A DNA stretch of 8,090 nt, taken from Rhizobacter sp. (GTDB lineage: Bacteria; Pseudomonadota; Gammaproteobacteria; Burkholderiales; Burkholderiaceae_C). Numbering within the stretch: the first letter of the stretch is position 1; every line of letters begins with the position of its first letter. The notes beneath the pieces are model-generated. The model searched no databases and was not told the DNA's origin. It was given only the letters and a program-made list of their open reading frames with translations. This document shows, one piece after another, positions 1-6,033 of the stretch. The DNA lies in assembly GCA_025359585.1 (NCBI GenBank), contig JANYFX010000573.1:1-8090 (forward strand). The letters are read 5' to 3'. The translations under genes were made by a program, and so were the position numbers.

Positions 1-46
1 TGTGCGCGCTCGCGCCGCGGGTGCCAACGCGCGCGGTGTGAGCGCC

Positions 47-445
47 ATGCCCGTCGTCACCGAGAGCGAAGTCGAGTTCACCGCGATCCGCGCACAGGGC
101 GCGGGCGGGCCGAACGTCAACAAGGTGTCGAGCGCGGTGCACCTGCGCTTCGACATTCACGCCTCGAGCCTGCCGGAGGCGATCAAGGAAAGGCTGCTTG
201 CGCTGAGCGACTCGCGCATCACTTCGGAGGGCGTGGTCGTGATCAAGGCTCAGACCACGCGCAGCCAGGACATGAACCGCGCCGATGCCTTGCAGCGGTT
301 GCAGGCACTGGTCGACGGTGTGGCGGTGCCACCGAAAGCGCGCCGGCCCACCAAACCGACCTACGGTTCGAAGCAGCGCCGCCTCGAAGGCAAGAGCCAG
401 CGCTCGGCGACCAAGGCCGGGCGCGGCAAGGTCGGCGGCGAGTGA
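47..445 (+). CDS. arfB: ArfB-like ribosome-rescue factor / class I release-factor domain protein, GGP variant
   Basis: The 132-aa product matches the ArfB (YaeJ) layout. A release-factor catalytic domain (about residues 5-90) contains the family blocks FTAIRAQGAGG, VHLRFDI and VVVIKAQ. A basic tail (about 97-128, starting KARRPTKPT) follows; in ArfB this tail enters the empty mRNA channel of stalled ribosomes. The family hydrolyses peptidyl-tRNA on ribosomes lacking a stop codon. The catalytic GGQ reads GGP here: codons GGC GGG CCG at 104-112, Pro22. The backbone NH of that glutamine is needed for hydrolysis in release factors, so activity is doubtful. The frame is open to the window edge. 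ATG 47 was chosen because it leaves an N-terminus of roughly the family's length; a GTG at position 2 is the alternative. The stop lies 3 nt from that of the convergent exporter. Family assignment is firm; function is uncertain because of the Pro. Confidence 0.9.
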   Translation: MPVVTESEVEFTAIRAQGAGGPNVNKVSSAVHLRFDIHASSLPEAIKERLLALSDSRITSEGVVVIKAQTTRSQDMNRADALQRLQALVDGVAVPPKARRPTKPTYGSKQRRLEGKSQRSATKAGRGKVGGE

Positions 446-448
446 CGA

Positions 449-1075
449 TCAGGCGCGCTTGAACATCGCCAGCAGAAAGCCGGCCGCAACGAACAGGCTG
501 CCGAACGTCCGGTTCAACAAACGGATCTGACGCGGCGACTTCAGCAGGCGCAGCAGCCGCGCGGCCAGCGCGGTGTAGCCCGCCATCACGACCAGGTCGG
601 TGAAGGCCAGCGTCGCTGCGATCACCAGATACTGCGGTGCGAGCGCTTGCGACAGGTCGAGAAACTGCGGCACCACGGCGAGCAGGAAGACCGTGCCTTT
701 CGGGTTCGCCGCGTTGATCATCCAGCCGCGCAGGATCAGCGTGCGCGGCGAAACGGCCGAAGCCTCGGCGCTCTCGCTCGCCATCGGCACCGCCGGCGCA
801 CGCCATTGTTTGATCCCCAGCCACACCAGGTAGGCCACACCCAACCATTTGACGAGCGCGAAGCCGAAGTTCGACGCCGCGATCAGCGCACCCAAGCCGA
901 GGCCGACCACCAGCACCTGCGTCCAGATGCCCAGGATCAGCCCGAAGGTCATCACGTAACCGCGCGCGAAGCCGTGGTTCAGGCCGGCGCTCATCGCCGC
1001 CACGGCACCGGCGCCAGGCGACAGGCTGATCGCCCAGGCGGCAGCGAAAAAAGCGAGCCAGATCGAGAGTTCCAT
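449..1075 (-). CDS. LysE/RhtB family amino-acid (or metabolite) exporter
   Basis: The 208-aa size and hydrophobicity pattern fit the LysE/RhtB family of six-helix inner-membrane exporters, which expel amino acids or related small molecules. Family signatures are visible: an N-terminal helix ending in SPGAGAVAAMSAG (residues 19-31), a following G-rich helix pair (about 40-65), VKWLGVAYLVWLGIKQW (75-91), a short hydrophilic loop (about 92-113), then NPKGTVFLLAVVPQF (124-138) and two more hydrophobic stretches. The start is the ATG read on the minus strand at 1075-1073; codons upstream give only TTG or CTG alternatives, and no clear Shine-Dalgarno is seen. It diverges from radA across 63 bp and converges on arfB. 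The substrate cannot be told from sequence; leucine, threonine, homoserine and lysine exporters all share this architecture. Confidence 0.9.
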   Translation of the reverse strand: MELSIWLAFFAAAWAISLSPGAGAVAAMSAGLNHGFARGYVMTFGLILGIWTQVLVVGLGLGALIAASNFGFALVKWLGVAYLVWLGIKQWRAPAVPMASESAEASAVSPRTLILRGWMINAANPKGTVFLLAVVPQFLDLSQALAPQYLVIAATLAFTDLVVMAGYTALAARLLRLLKSPRQIRLLNRTFGSLFVAAGFLLAMFKRA

Positions 1076-1104
1076 CAGCGTGATGCGCAAGGTGTGGGAC
1101 GCGA

Positions 1105-1133
1105 ATTGTCGGCGATCGGCTTGCCGCGACAAT
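1105..1133. promoter_or_regulatory. Inverted repeat in the exporter/radA divergent gap; possible overlapping divergent promoters
   Basis: Arms ATTGTCG (1105-1111) and CGACAAT (1127-1133) are perfect reverse complements separated by 15 nt. Read on the plus strand, TTGTCG (1106-1111) and GACAAT (1128-1133) each match 4 of 6 bases of the sigma-70 -35 and -10 consensus with 16-nt spacing. By symmetry the same elements exist on the minus strand. Predicted transcription starts would fall about 1139-1141 for radA, at its ATG, and about 1098 for the exporter. The same bases could instead be an operator or an RNA hairpin. This is sequence-based only. Confidence 0.45.
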
Positions 1134-1138
1134 CCGCC

Positions 1139-2506
1139 ATGGCCAAAGACAAATCGATCTACATCTGCACCGAGTGCGGTGGCACCTCGCCGAAATGGCT
1201 CGGCAAGTGCCCGAGCTGCGAGGCCTGGAACACGCTGGTCGAATCGGTGGCCGAGGGCACGCCGAAGAACCGCTACAACACCTCGGCGCGCGGGCTCGTG
1301 GCGAGCCAGGCGGTGACCACGCTGTCGGAGATCGAAGCCAGCGACGTCGACCGCCAGCCGACGGGCATCGACGAGCTCGACCGCGTGCTCGGCGGTGGCA
1401 TCGTCGCCGGCGGCGTGGTGCTGATCGGTGGCGACCCGGGCATCGGCAAATCGACGCTGCTGCTGCAGGCGCTCGACTCGTTGTCGCGAAACATGAAGAC
1501 GTTGTACGTGACCGGTGAAGAAAGCGGTGCGCAGGTCGCGCTGCGCTCGCGCCGCCTGGGTCTCGGCGGCTCGCAGGTGCGCGTGCTGGCCGAGATCCAG
1601 CTCGAGAAGATCAGCGCCACGATCGACCAGGAAGCGCCTGCCGTCTGCGTGATCGATTCGATCCAGACCGTCTACAGCGACCAGCTCTCGTCCGCGCCCG
1701 GCTCGGTGGCCCAGGTGCGCGAGTGCGCGGCCCAGCTCACGCGGCTGGCCAAGAGCAGCGGCACCACGATCATCCTGGTGGGCCACGTCACGAAAGAAGG
1801 CGCGCTCGCCGGCCCGCGCGTGCTGGAGCACATCGTCGACACGGTGCTGTACTTCGAGGGCGACACACATTCGAGCTTTCGGCTCGTGCGCGCGATCAAG
1901 AACCGCTTCGGCGCGGTCAACGAGATCGGCGTGTTCGCGATGACCGAGAAGGGTCTGAAAGGCGTGTCGAACCCGAGCGCGATCTTTCTCTCGACACACG
2001 GCGAGCCAGTGGCCGGCGCGTGTGTTCTTGTCACGCTCGAAGGCACTCGGCCGCTGCTCGTGGAAATTCAGGCGCTGGTCGACTCCGGCGGGCCGAGCCC
2101 ACGACGGCTCAGCGTCGGCATCGAGCGCGATCGGCTGGCGATGATGCTGGCGGTCCTGCACCGCCACGCCGGCATCGCCTCGAACGACCAGGACGTGTTC
2201 GTCAACGCCGTCGGCGGCGTGCGCATCAGCGAGCCGGCCGCCGATCTGGCGGTGATGCTCGCGATCCAGAGCAGCCTGCGCGGCAAGCCTTTGCCGCGCG
2301 GGTTCATCGCGTTCGGCGAAGTGGGTCTCGCCGGTGAAGTGCGGCCGGCGCCGCGTGGCCAGGAGCGTTTGAAGGAAGCGGCCAAGCTCGGCTTTTCTGT
2401 CGCCATCGTGCCCAAGGCCAACGCCCCGAAGAAGCCGATCGAGGGGCTGACAATCCACGCGGTGGAGCGCATCGAACAAGCCATCGACCTGGCACGGAGC
2501 CTGTAG
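1139..2506 (+). CDS. radA: DNA repair protein RadA
   Basis: The 455-aa product is full length compared with E. coli RadA (460 aa). Domains in order: a C4 zinc finger (C10, C13, C24, C27, in CTECGG...CPSCEAW), a RecA-like ATPase with Walker A GGDPGIGKST (97-106) and Walker B VCVIDSIQ (169-176), the RadA-specific KNRFG motif (254-258), and a Lon-protease-like C-terminal domain (about 275-455) with GIERDRLAMMLAVL. RadA is a DnaB-like hexameric ATPase that promotes branch migration and processing of recombination intermediates in the cytoplasm. ATG 1139 gives the canonical MAKxKSxYxCxxCG start. No Shine-Dalgarno precedes it, and a promoter-like palindrome ends 5 nt upstream, so a leaderless or near-leaderless mRNA is possible. 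It heads a tight plus-strand gene chain. All key residues are present. Confidence 0.97.
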   Translation: MAKDKSIYICTECGGTSPKWLGKCPSCEAWNTLVESVAEGTPKNRYNTSARGLVASQAVTTLSEIEASDVDRQPTGIDELDRVLGGGIVAGGVVLIGGDPGIGKSTLLLQALDSLSRNMKTLYVTGEESGAQVALRSRRLGLGGSQVRVLAEIQLEKISATIDQEAPAVCVIDSIQTVYSDQLSSAPGSVAQVRECAAQLTRLAKSSGTTIILVGHVTKEGALAGPRVLEHIVDTVLYFEGDTHSSFRLVRAIKNRFGAVNEIGVFAMTEKGLKGVSNPSAIFLSTHGEPVAGACVLVTLEGTRPLLVEIQALVDSGGPSPRRLSVGIERDRLAMMLAVLHRHAGIASNDQDVFVNAVGGVRISEPAADLAVMLAIQSSLRGKPLPRGFIAFGEVGLAGEVRPAPRGQERLKEAAKLGFSVAIVPKANAPKKPIEGLTIHAVERIEQAIDLARSL

Positions 2507-2509
2507 AAA

Positions 2510-2899
2510 ATGAATCCTGTTCTCGGGTGGGCGATGGCCGCAGTCGCCGTCGTGGCCGGCTGGTACCGCTATGGCTGGCCGGGTGTGGCGCTGGCCGCGA
2601 GCGTGATCGTGTTCTGGCTGCTGATCCAGTTCAACCGTTCGCTCAAGGTGCTGCGCAACGCCGGCAGCGCGCCGGTCGGCCACATCGACAGCGCCGTGAT
2701 GCTGAACGCGAAGCTGCAGGCCGGCATGCCGATGATCAAGGTCGTGGCGCTCACCAAGAGCCTGGGCCGGCGGGTTTCGGAAACACCCGAACGCTGGGCC
2801 TGGGCCGACGCGGGTGGCTCCGAGGTGGTGCTCAGTTTCGACAAGGGCATCTGCAAGAGCTGGGTGCTGAATCGGCCGGCCGACGCCGCCGAGGCGTGA
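2510..2899 (+). CDS. Conserved-looking small membrane protein of unknown function
   Basis: I do not recognise this 129-aa protein. It opens with two hydrophobic segments (about residues 4-19 and 23-40) separated by a short WYRYGW turn, consistent with a helical hairpin in the inner membrane. A soluble C-terminal part (about 42-129) follows, probably cytoplasmic given the NRSLKVLRN basic stretch after the second helix. This part contains VGHIDSAVMLNAKLQAGMPMIKVVALTKSLGRRV and ends in a possible small beta-rich section (GGSEVVLSFDKGICKSWVL). The gene begins 3 nt after the radA stop, with GGAG at 2496-2499 placed 10 nt before the ATG. Its TGA shares one base with the next gene's ATG. It is probably co-transcribed with radA; nothing visible ties it to DNA repair. 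Codon use matches its neighbours, so it looks like a real gene. Confidence 0.8.
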   Translation: MNPVLGWAMAAVAVVAGWYRYGWPGVALAASVIVFWLLIQFNRSLKVLRNAGSAPVGHIDSAVMLNAKLQAGMPMIKVVALTKSLGRRVSETPERWAWADAGGSEVVLSFDKGICKSWVLNRPADAAEA

Positions 2900-3867
2900 T
2901 GCGTTTCATCGATGCCGAGACGACGCGCCACTACCTCGGCGCAGCAAAGCTGATCGAAGCGCTGCGGCAGATGTTCATCGAGGGCTGCGAGGTGCCGCTG
3001 CGCCACACGCACAGCGTCGGCGAGGGCACGTTGTTGCTGATGCCGGCATGGCGCGCCGGGCGGCGGCTCGGCATCAAGTCGGTGACGATCTTTCCCGGCA
3101 ACTCGGCGATGGGCCAGCCCGGCTTGCACTCGACCTACCTGCTGTACGACGCAAACACCGGCGTGCCGCTGGCCCAGCTCGACGGCAATGAGATCACCTC
3201 CCGCCGCACGGCCGCCGCTTCGGCGCTCGCCGCATCCTTTCTGGCGCGTGCCGATGCGAGCCGCTTGCTGGTCGTCGGCAGCGGCCGCGTCGCCTCGCTG
3301 ATCGCCGAGGCGATGCAGGAGGTGCGGCCGCTCGCCGAAGTCGTTGTCTGGAACCACCGGGCGGTGTCGGCCGAGGCCCTGGCGGGCCGGCTGCGCGACC
3401 AGGGCTTCAACGCCCGCGCCAGCACCGACCTGGCCGCTGCGGTGGCCGCCGCCGACATCGTCAGCTGCGCCACGCTGTCGACCACCGCGCTGATCCGTGG
3501 CGAATGGCTGCGGCCCGGCACGCACCTCGACCTGATCGGCAGTTTCACGCCTGCGATGTGCGAGGCCGACGCGGCTTGCTTCGAGCGCAGCCGCGTCTAC
3601 GTCGACACGCTGGAGGCGCTCGCGAAGTCGGGCGACGTGCTGCGCGCCGTCGAAGCAGAGACGTTCAACGAGAGCAAGCTCGCCGGCACGCTCGCCGAGC
3701 TGTGCCGCGGCACGCGCCCAGGCCGCAGCGGCGCGGCGCAGATCACGCTCTTCAAGGCCGTCGGCACCGCGCTCGAAGACCTGGCCGCGGCCGAGCTGGT
3801 GTTCGACCACGCCGGGGCCGGTTCGTTATCCTTGGCGCCTGCCCCAACACCCGACCGCCTTGCATGA
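2899..3867 (+). CDS. Ornithine cyclodeaminase / mu-crystallin family NAD(P)-dependent enzyme
   Basis: The 322-aa product has the length and motif order of the ornithine cyclodeaminase/mu-crystallin family. GIKSVTIFPGN (58-68) carries the conserved substrate-contacting lysine (K60). LDGNEITSRRTAAASALAA (94-112) is the family's most diagnostic block. LLVVGSGRVA (123-132) is the Rossmann turn, a divergent form of the usual GxGxQA. HLDLIGSFTP (209-218) holds the expected catalytic aspartate (D211). The C-terminus shows RSGAAQITLFKAVGTALEDLAAA. Members include ornithine cyclodeaminase (ornithine to proline plus ammonia), delta1-pyrroline/piperideine-2-carboxylate reductases, ketimine reductases and alanine dehydrogenases; sequence alone does not choose between them. 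ATG 2899 overlaps the upstream TGA by one base; GTG 2896 is an in-frame alternative. The 15-residue AP-rich tail after AGAGS seems dispensable. Its stop overlaps the MaoC gene start. Confidence 0.88.
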   Translation: MRFIDAETTRHYLGAAKLIEALRQMFIEGCEVPLRHTHSVGEGTLLLMPAWRAGRRLGIKSVTIFPGNSAMGQPGLHSTYLLYDANTGVPLAQLDGNEITSRRTAAASALAASFLARADASRLLVVGSGRVASLIAEAMQEVRPLAEVVVWNHRAVSAEALAGRLRDQGFNARASTDLAAAVAAADIVSCATLSTTALIRGEWLRPGTHLDLIGSFTPAMCEADAACFERSRVYVDTLEALAKSGDVLRAVEAETFNESKLAGTLAELCRGTRPGRSGAAQITLFKAVGTALEDLAAAELVFDHAGAGSLSLAPAPTPDRLA

Positions 3868-4352
3868 CCACGATCCCCACCGCCGCGCCACGCGAAATTC
3901 TTTACTACTGGGAAGACTTTCCCGTGGGCCAGGTGCGCGAATTCGGCCACATGCCGGTCACGCGCGAAGCGGTGCTCGCGTTCGCACACCAGTTCGACCC
4001 ACAGCCGTTTCACACCGATGACAAAGCCGCCGAAACCTCGGTCTTCGGCCGGCTCGCGGCGAGCGGCTGGCACACCTGCTCGATGGCGATGCGCATGATG
4101 TGCGACGACTACCTGCTGCAGTCGAGCAGCCTCGGCTCGCCCGGCATCGACAACCTGCGCTGGATCAAGCCCGTGTACCCCGGCGACACGCTGAGCGTGC
4201 GGCTCACGGTGCTCGCGGCGCGCCCGATGGCGAGCCGGCCGACCGCAGGGCTGGTGCAATCGGGCTGGGAAATGCTGAACCAGCACGGCGAGGTGGTGAT
4301 GAGCATGCAGGGCTGGAACATGTTCGGCCGGCGCGAGGCAGCGGCCGCCTGA
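3864..4352 (+). CDS. MaoC-like (R)-specific enoyl-CoA hydratase/dehydratase
   Basis: The 162-aa single hot-dog protein carries the hydratase-2 signature FAHQFDPQPFHTDDKAAETSVFG (residues 40-62), with the catalytic pair D45 and H50, followed by LAASGWHT (64-71). Later strands include RWIKPVYPGDTLSVRLTV (99-116), where the PGD turn is typical of MaoC proteins. Members add water to trans-2-enoyl-CoA to give (R)-3-hydroxyacyl-CoA, feeding polyhydroxyalkanoate synthesis or beta-oxidation variants; others act on mesaconyl- or itaconyl-CoA. The substrate cannot be read here. The start ATG at 3864 forms a 4-nt ATGA overlap with the ornithine cyclodeaminase-family stop, suggesting translational coupling. 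The kinase gene begins 7 nt after its stop. The N-terminal 15 residues (MTTIPTAAPREILYY) are variable; the fold begins at YWEDFPVGQ. Confidence 0.92.
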   Translation: MTTIPTAAPREILYYWEDFPVGQVREFGHMPVTREAVLAFAHQFDPQPFHTDDKAAETSVFGRLAASGWHTCSMAMRMMCDDYLLQSSSLGSPGIDNLRWIKPVYPGDTLSVRLTVLAARPMASRPTAGLVQSGWEMLNQHGEVVMSMQGWNMFGRREAAAA

Positions 4353-4359
4353 AGCCCTG

Positions 4360-6033
4360 ATGAGCCGCAACAGCGACGACGACGAACGCACCGTCACCGG
4401 GCCGGTGGCCCGCGACGGCGCGGCGTCGGAGTTCGCGGCGAGCTCGTCGATGTCGGTGCACACGCTGCCCGAAGGCACGCGCATCCGCGACTACAAGATC
4501 ACCGGGCTGATCGGCGAAGGCGGCTTCGGCATCGTCTACCTGGCTTACGACGTGTCGCTGCAGCGCCGCGTGGCGATCAAGGAGTACCTGCCTTCTTCGA
4601 TGGCGTCGCGTGCCAACGCCTCGATGGCGGTGGTGGTGAAGTCCACGCGTCACCAGGAAACCTTCGCGCTCGGCCTGAAGAGTTTCCTGAACGAAGCGCG
4701 GCTGCTGGCGCGTTTCGACCACCCGTCGCTGGTCAAGGTCTACCGCTTCTGGGAAGAGAACAACACCGCCTACATGGTGATGCCCTACTACGAAGGGCCG
4801 ACGCTGAAGAAGGTGCTCGCCGACCTGGGCCACGCCCCTGACGAGGCCGCCTTGCGCACCTGGCTGCGACCGCTGCTCGACGCGCTGGCGGTGATGCACT
4901 CGGCGCACTGTTTTCACCGCGACATCGCACCCGACAACATCCTGCTCACCGCCAGCGGCCCGCTGCTGCTCGACTTCGGCGCCGCACGCCGCGTGATCGG
5001 CGACATGACGCATGCGCTCACGGTCGTGCTCAAGCCCGGCTTCGCGCCGATCGAGCAGTACGGCGAAAGCTCGGCGATGACGCAGGGCGCGTGGACCGAC
5101 CTGTACGCGCTCGCCAGCGTGGTCTATGCGGCCGTGACCGGGCACGCGCCGGTGTCGTCGGTCGAGCGGCTGATGGACGACCGGCTGCAGCCGCTTTCCG
5201 AGCTCGCAGCCGGGCGCTACAGCGAGCCTTTCCTGACCGCGATCGACGCAGCCCTGGCGCTGCGCCCCAAAGACCGGCCACAAACCGTGGCCGCGTTCCG
5301 CGCCTTGCTGGATGGGCGCGAGGCGCAGGTCGAACCGTCGGTCGGCTTCGCTTCGACCTTCGCGGCGCCGCTCGAATCGGTGTTGCCCGAGGTCACCGTG
5401 CCACCCGTGCCGCGCCCGGCACGTGGTGCCCGGGCCGCAGTGCCGGACATCGCTCTGGACAGCGCGCCGACGCCCTTCGGCGCCTCGACGGCGGCACGAC
5501 CCCGCCGAGGGCTCGTCTATGCGCTGGTCGGCACGGTGAGCCTGCTCGGGCTCGCTGCGGCGGGCTATTACTTCGGCACAGAGCGTGAGGCGAAGACCGG
5601 CGCCGAACCGGCGGTGGAGGCTGCTGCGCCGGCCGCGTCGGTCGTGCCACCCACGCCCGCGCCGAGACCGGCCACGGCCCCCGCTCCTGCACCGGTCGCC
5701 GCGCCCGCACCGCCGCCCGTTGCCGCGATGCCCGCACCCGTGATCGAAGCGGCGCCCGCACCAGTGCTGCAAGCCGCGCCCACCTCGGCACCCGCCGCAC
5801 CGGCAGTGACTGCGGCAGCAAGCAAGCCCAGACGTGAACCCCGCATCGCCGAGCCGCGCGCCACCGAGCCGCGCGCGGTCGCGGCAGAACCCGCAGCCAA
5901 GCCCGCTGCCGAGCGCGCGGCCCCCACGAACACACCGACCGCGAAGGCCAGGTGCAGTGATATTCTGCAAAAGGCCTCGCTGGAACCGCTCACGGCCAGC
6001 GAAGCCGACTTCTTGAAGAAGGAATGCCGATGA
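4360..6033 (+). CDS. Membrane-anchored bacterial Ser/Thr protein kinase with Pro/Ala-rich extracytoplasmic tail
   Basis: The 557-aa product has an N-terminal Hanks-type kinase domain (about residues 43-320): glycine loop GEGGFG (52-57), ATP-anchoring K74 in VAIKEY, helix-C glutamate E112 in NEARLLARF, catalytic loop HRDIAPDN (186-193, D188), and DFGAAR (205-210). The usual HRDxKPxN lysine is alanine. A linker (about 320-383) leads to one transmembrane helix (about 385-406). Beyond it lies a Pro/Ala-rich stretch (about 415-488), an EPR-rich patch and a short conserved-looking end with two cysteines (C532, C556). The kinase would phosphorylate cytoplasmic Ser/Thr while the tail crosses the periplasm, like PASTA-less sensor kinases. 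The ATG at 4360 has no obvious Shine-Dalgarno; ATG 4450 (Met31, just before LPEGTRIRDYKI) is a credible alternative start. Its stop overlaps the lipoprotein gene, the most likely functional partner. Confidence 0.92.
   Translation: MSRNSDDDERTVTGPVARDGAASEFAASSSMSVHTLPEGTRIRDYKITGLIGEGGFGIVYLAYDVSLQRRVAIKEYLPSSMASRANASMAVVVKSTRHQETFALGLKSFLNEARLLARFDHPSLVKVYRFWEENNTAYMVMPYYEGPTLKKVLADLGHAPDEAALRTWLRPLLDALAVMHSAHCFHRDIAPDNILLTASGPLLLDFGAARRVIGDMTHALTVVLKPGFAPIEQYGESSAMTQGAWTDLYALASVVYAAVTGHAPVSSVERLMDDRLQPLSELAAGRYSEPFLTAIDAALALRPKDRPQTVAAFRALLDGREAQVEPSVGFASTFAAPLESVLPEVTVPPVPRPARGARAAVPDIALDSAPTPFGASTAARPRRGLVYALVGTVSLLGLAAAGYYFGTEREAKTGAEPAVEAAAPAASVVPPTPAPRPATAPAPAPVAAPAPPPVAAMPAPVIEAAPAPVLQAAPTSAPAAPAVTAAASKPRREPRIAEPRATEPRAVAAEPAAKPAAERAAPTNTPTAKARCSDILQKASLEPLTASEADFLKKECR
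5836..5874 (+). repeat. Three spaced EPR repeats in the kinase tail
   Basis: The kinase's outer tail contains the tripeptide EPR three times with spacers of two residues (residues 493-505). At the DNA level the last two copies share GAGCCGCGCG. The basic/acidic patch sits between the Pro/Ala-rich spacer and the two-cysteine end. It may be a cell-wall-contacting or simply a low-complexity segment. Confidence 0.5.
6016..6023 (+). promoter_or_regulatory. Ribosome binding site that decides the lipoprotein start
   Basis: AAGAAGGA lies inside the last codons of the kinase gene. It abuts the first possible ATG (6024) with no spacing, but lies 6 nt before ATG 6030 and 9 nt before ATG 6033. This favours starting at 6030 or 6033 rather than at the longest reading. 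Confidence 0.65.

Noticed and set aside
446..448. Bidirectional terminator between arfB and the exporter
   Set aside because: Only 3 nt separate the stops and no convincing hairpin with a U-tract was seen around them.
647..1138. Plus-strand extension upstream of radA
   Set aside because: It is antisense to the exporter and low-complexity; RadA's canonical N-terminus starts at 1139.
1076..1138. LexA (SOS) box upstream of radA
   Set aside because: No CTGT-N8-ACAG match was found; the palindrome there has a different sequence and spacing.
1076..2683. Minus-strand open frame extending the exporter gene far upstream, opposite radA
   Set aside because: The exporter's family similarity begins at the Met read at 1075; the upstream part is a His/Arg/Asp-rich shadow of the well-supported radA frame, common in GC-rich DNA.
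2569..3810. 413-aa minus-strand open frame opposite the cyclodeaminase-family gene
   Set aside because: No recognisable domain, and rich in Arg/Ala/Gly/His as expected for antisense of a GC-rich gene; the plus frame has all family motifs.
3802..3832. Possible internal promoter (TTCGAC, then TATCCT) before the MaoC gene
   Set aside because: Spacing is 19 nt and both boxes are weak; it lies in coding sequence and could be chance.
4204..5970. 588-aa minus-strand open frame opposite the kinase
   Set aside because: Cys/Gly/Arg-rich low-complexity sequence mirroring the Pro/Ala tail; the plus strand encodes a clear kinase.
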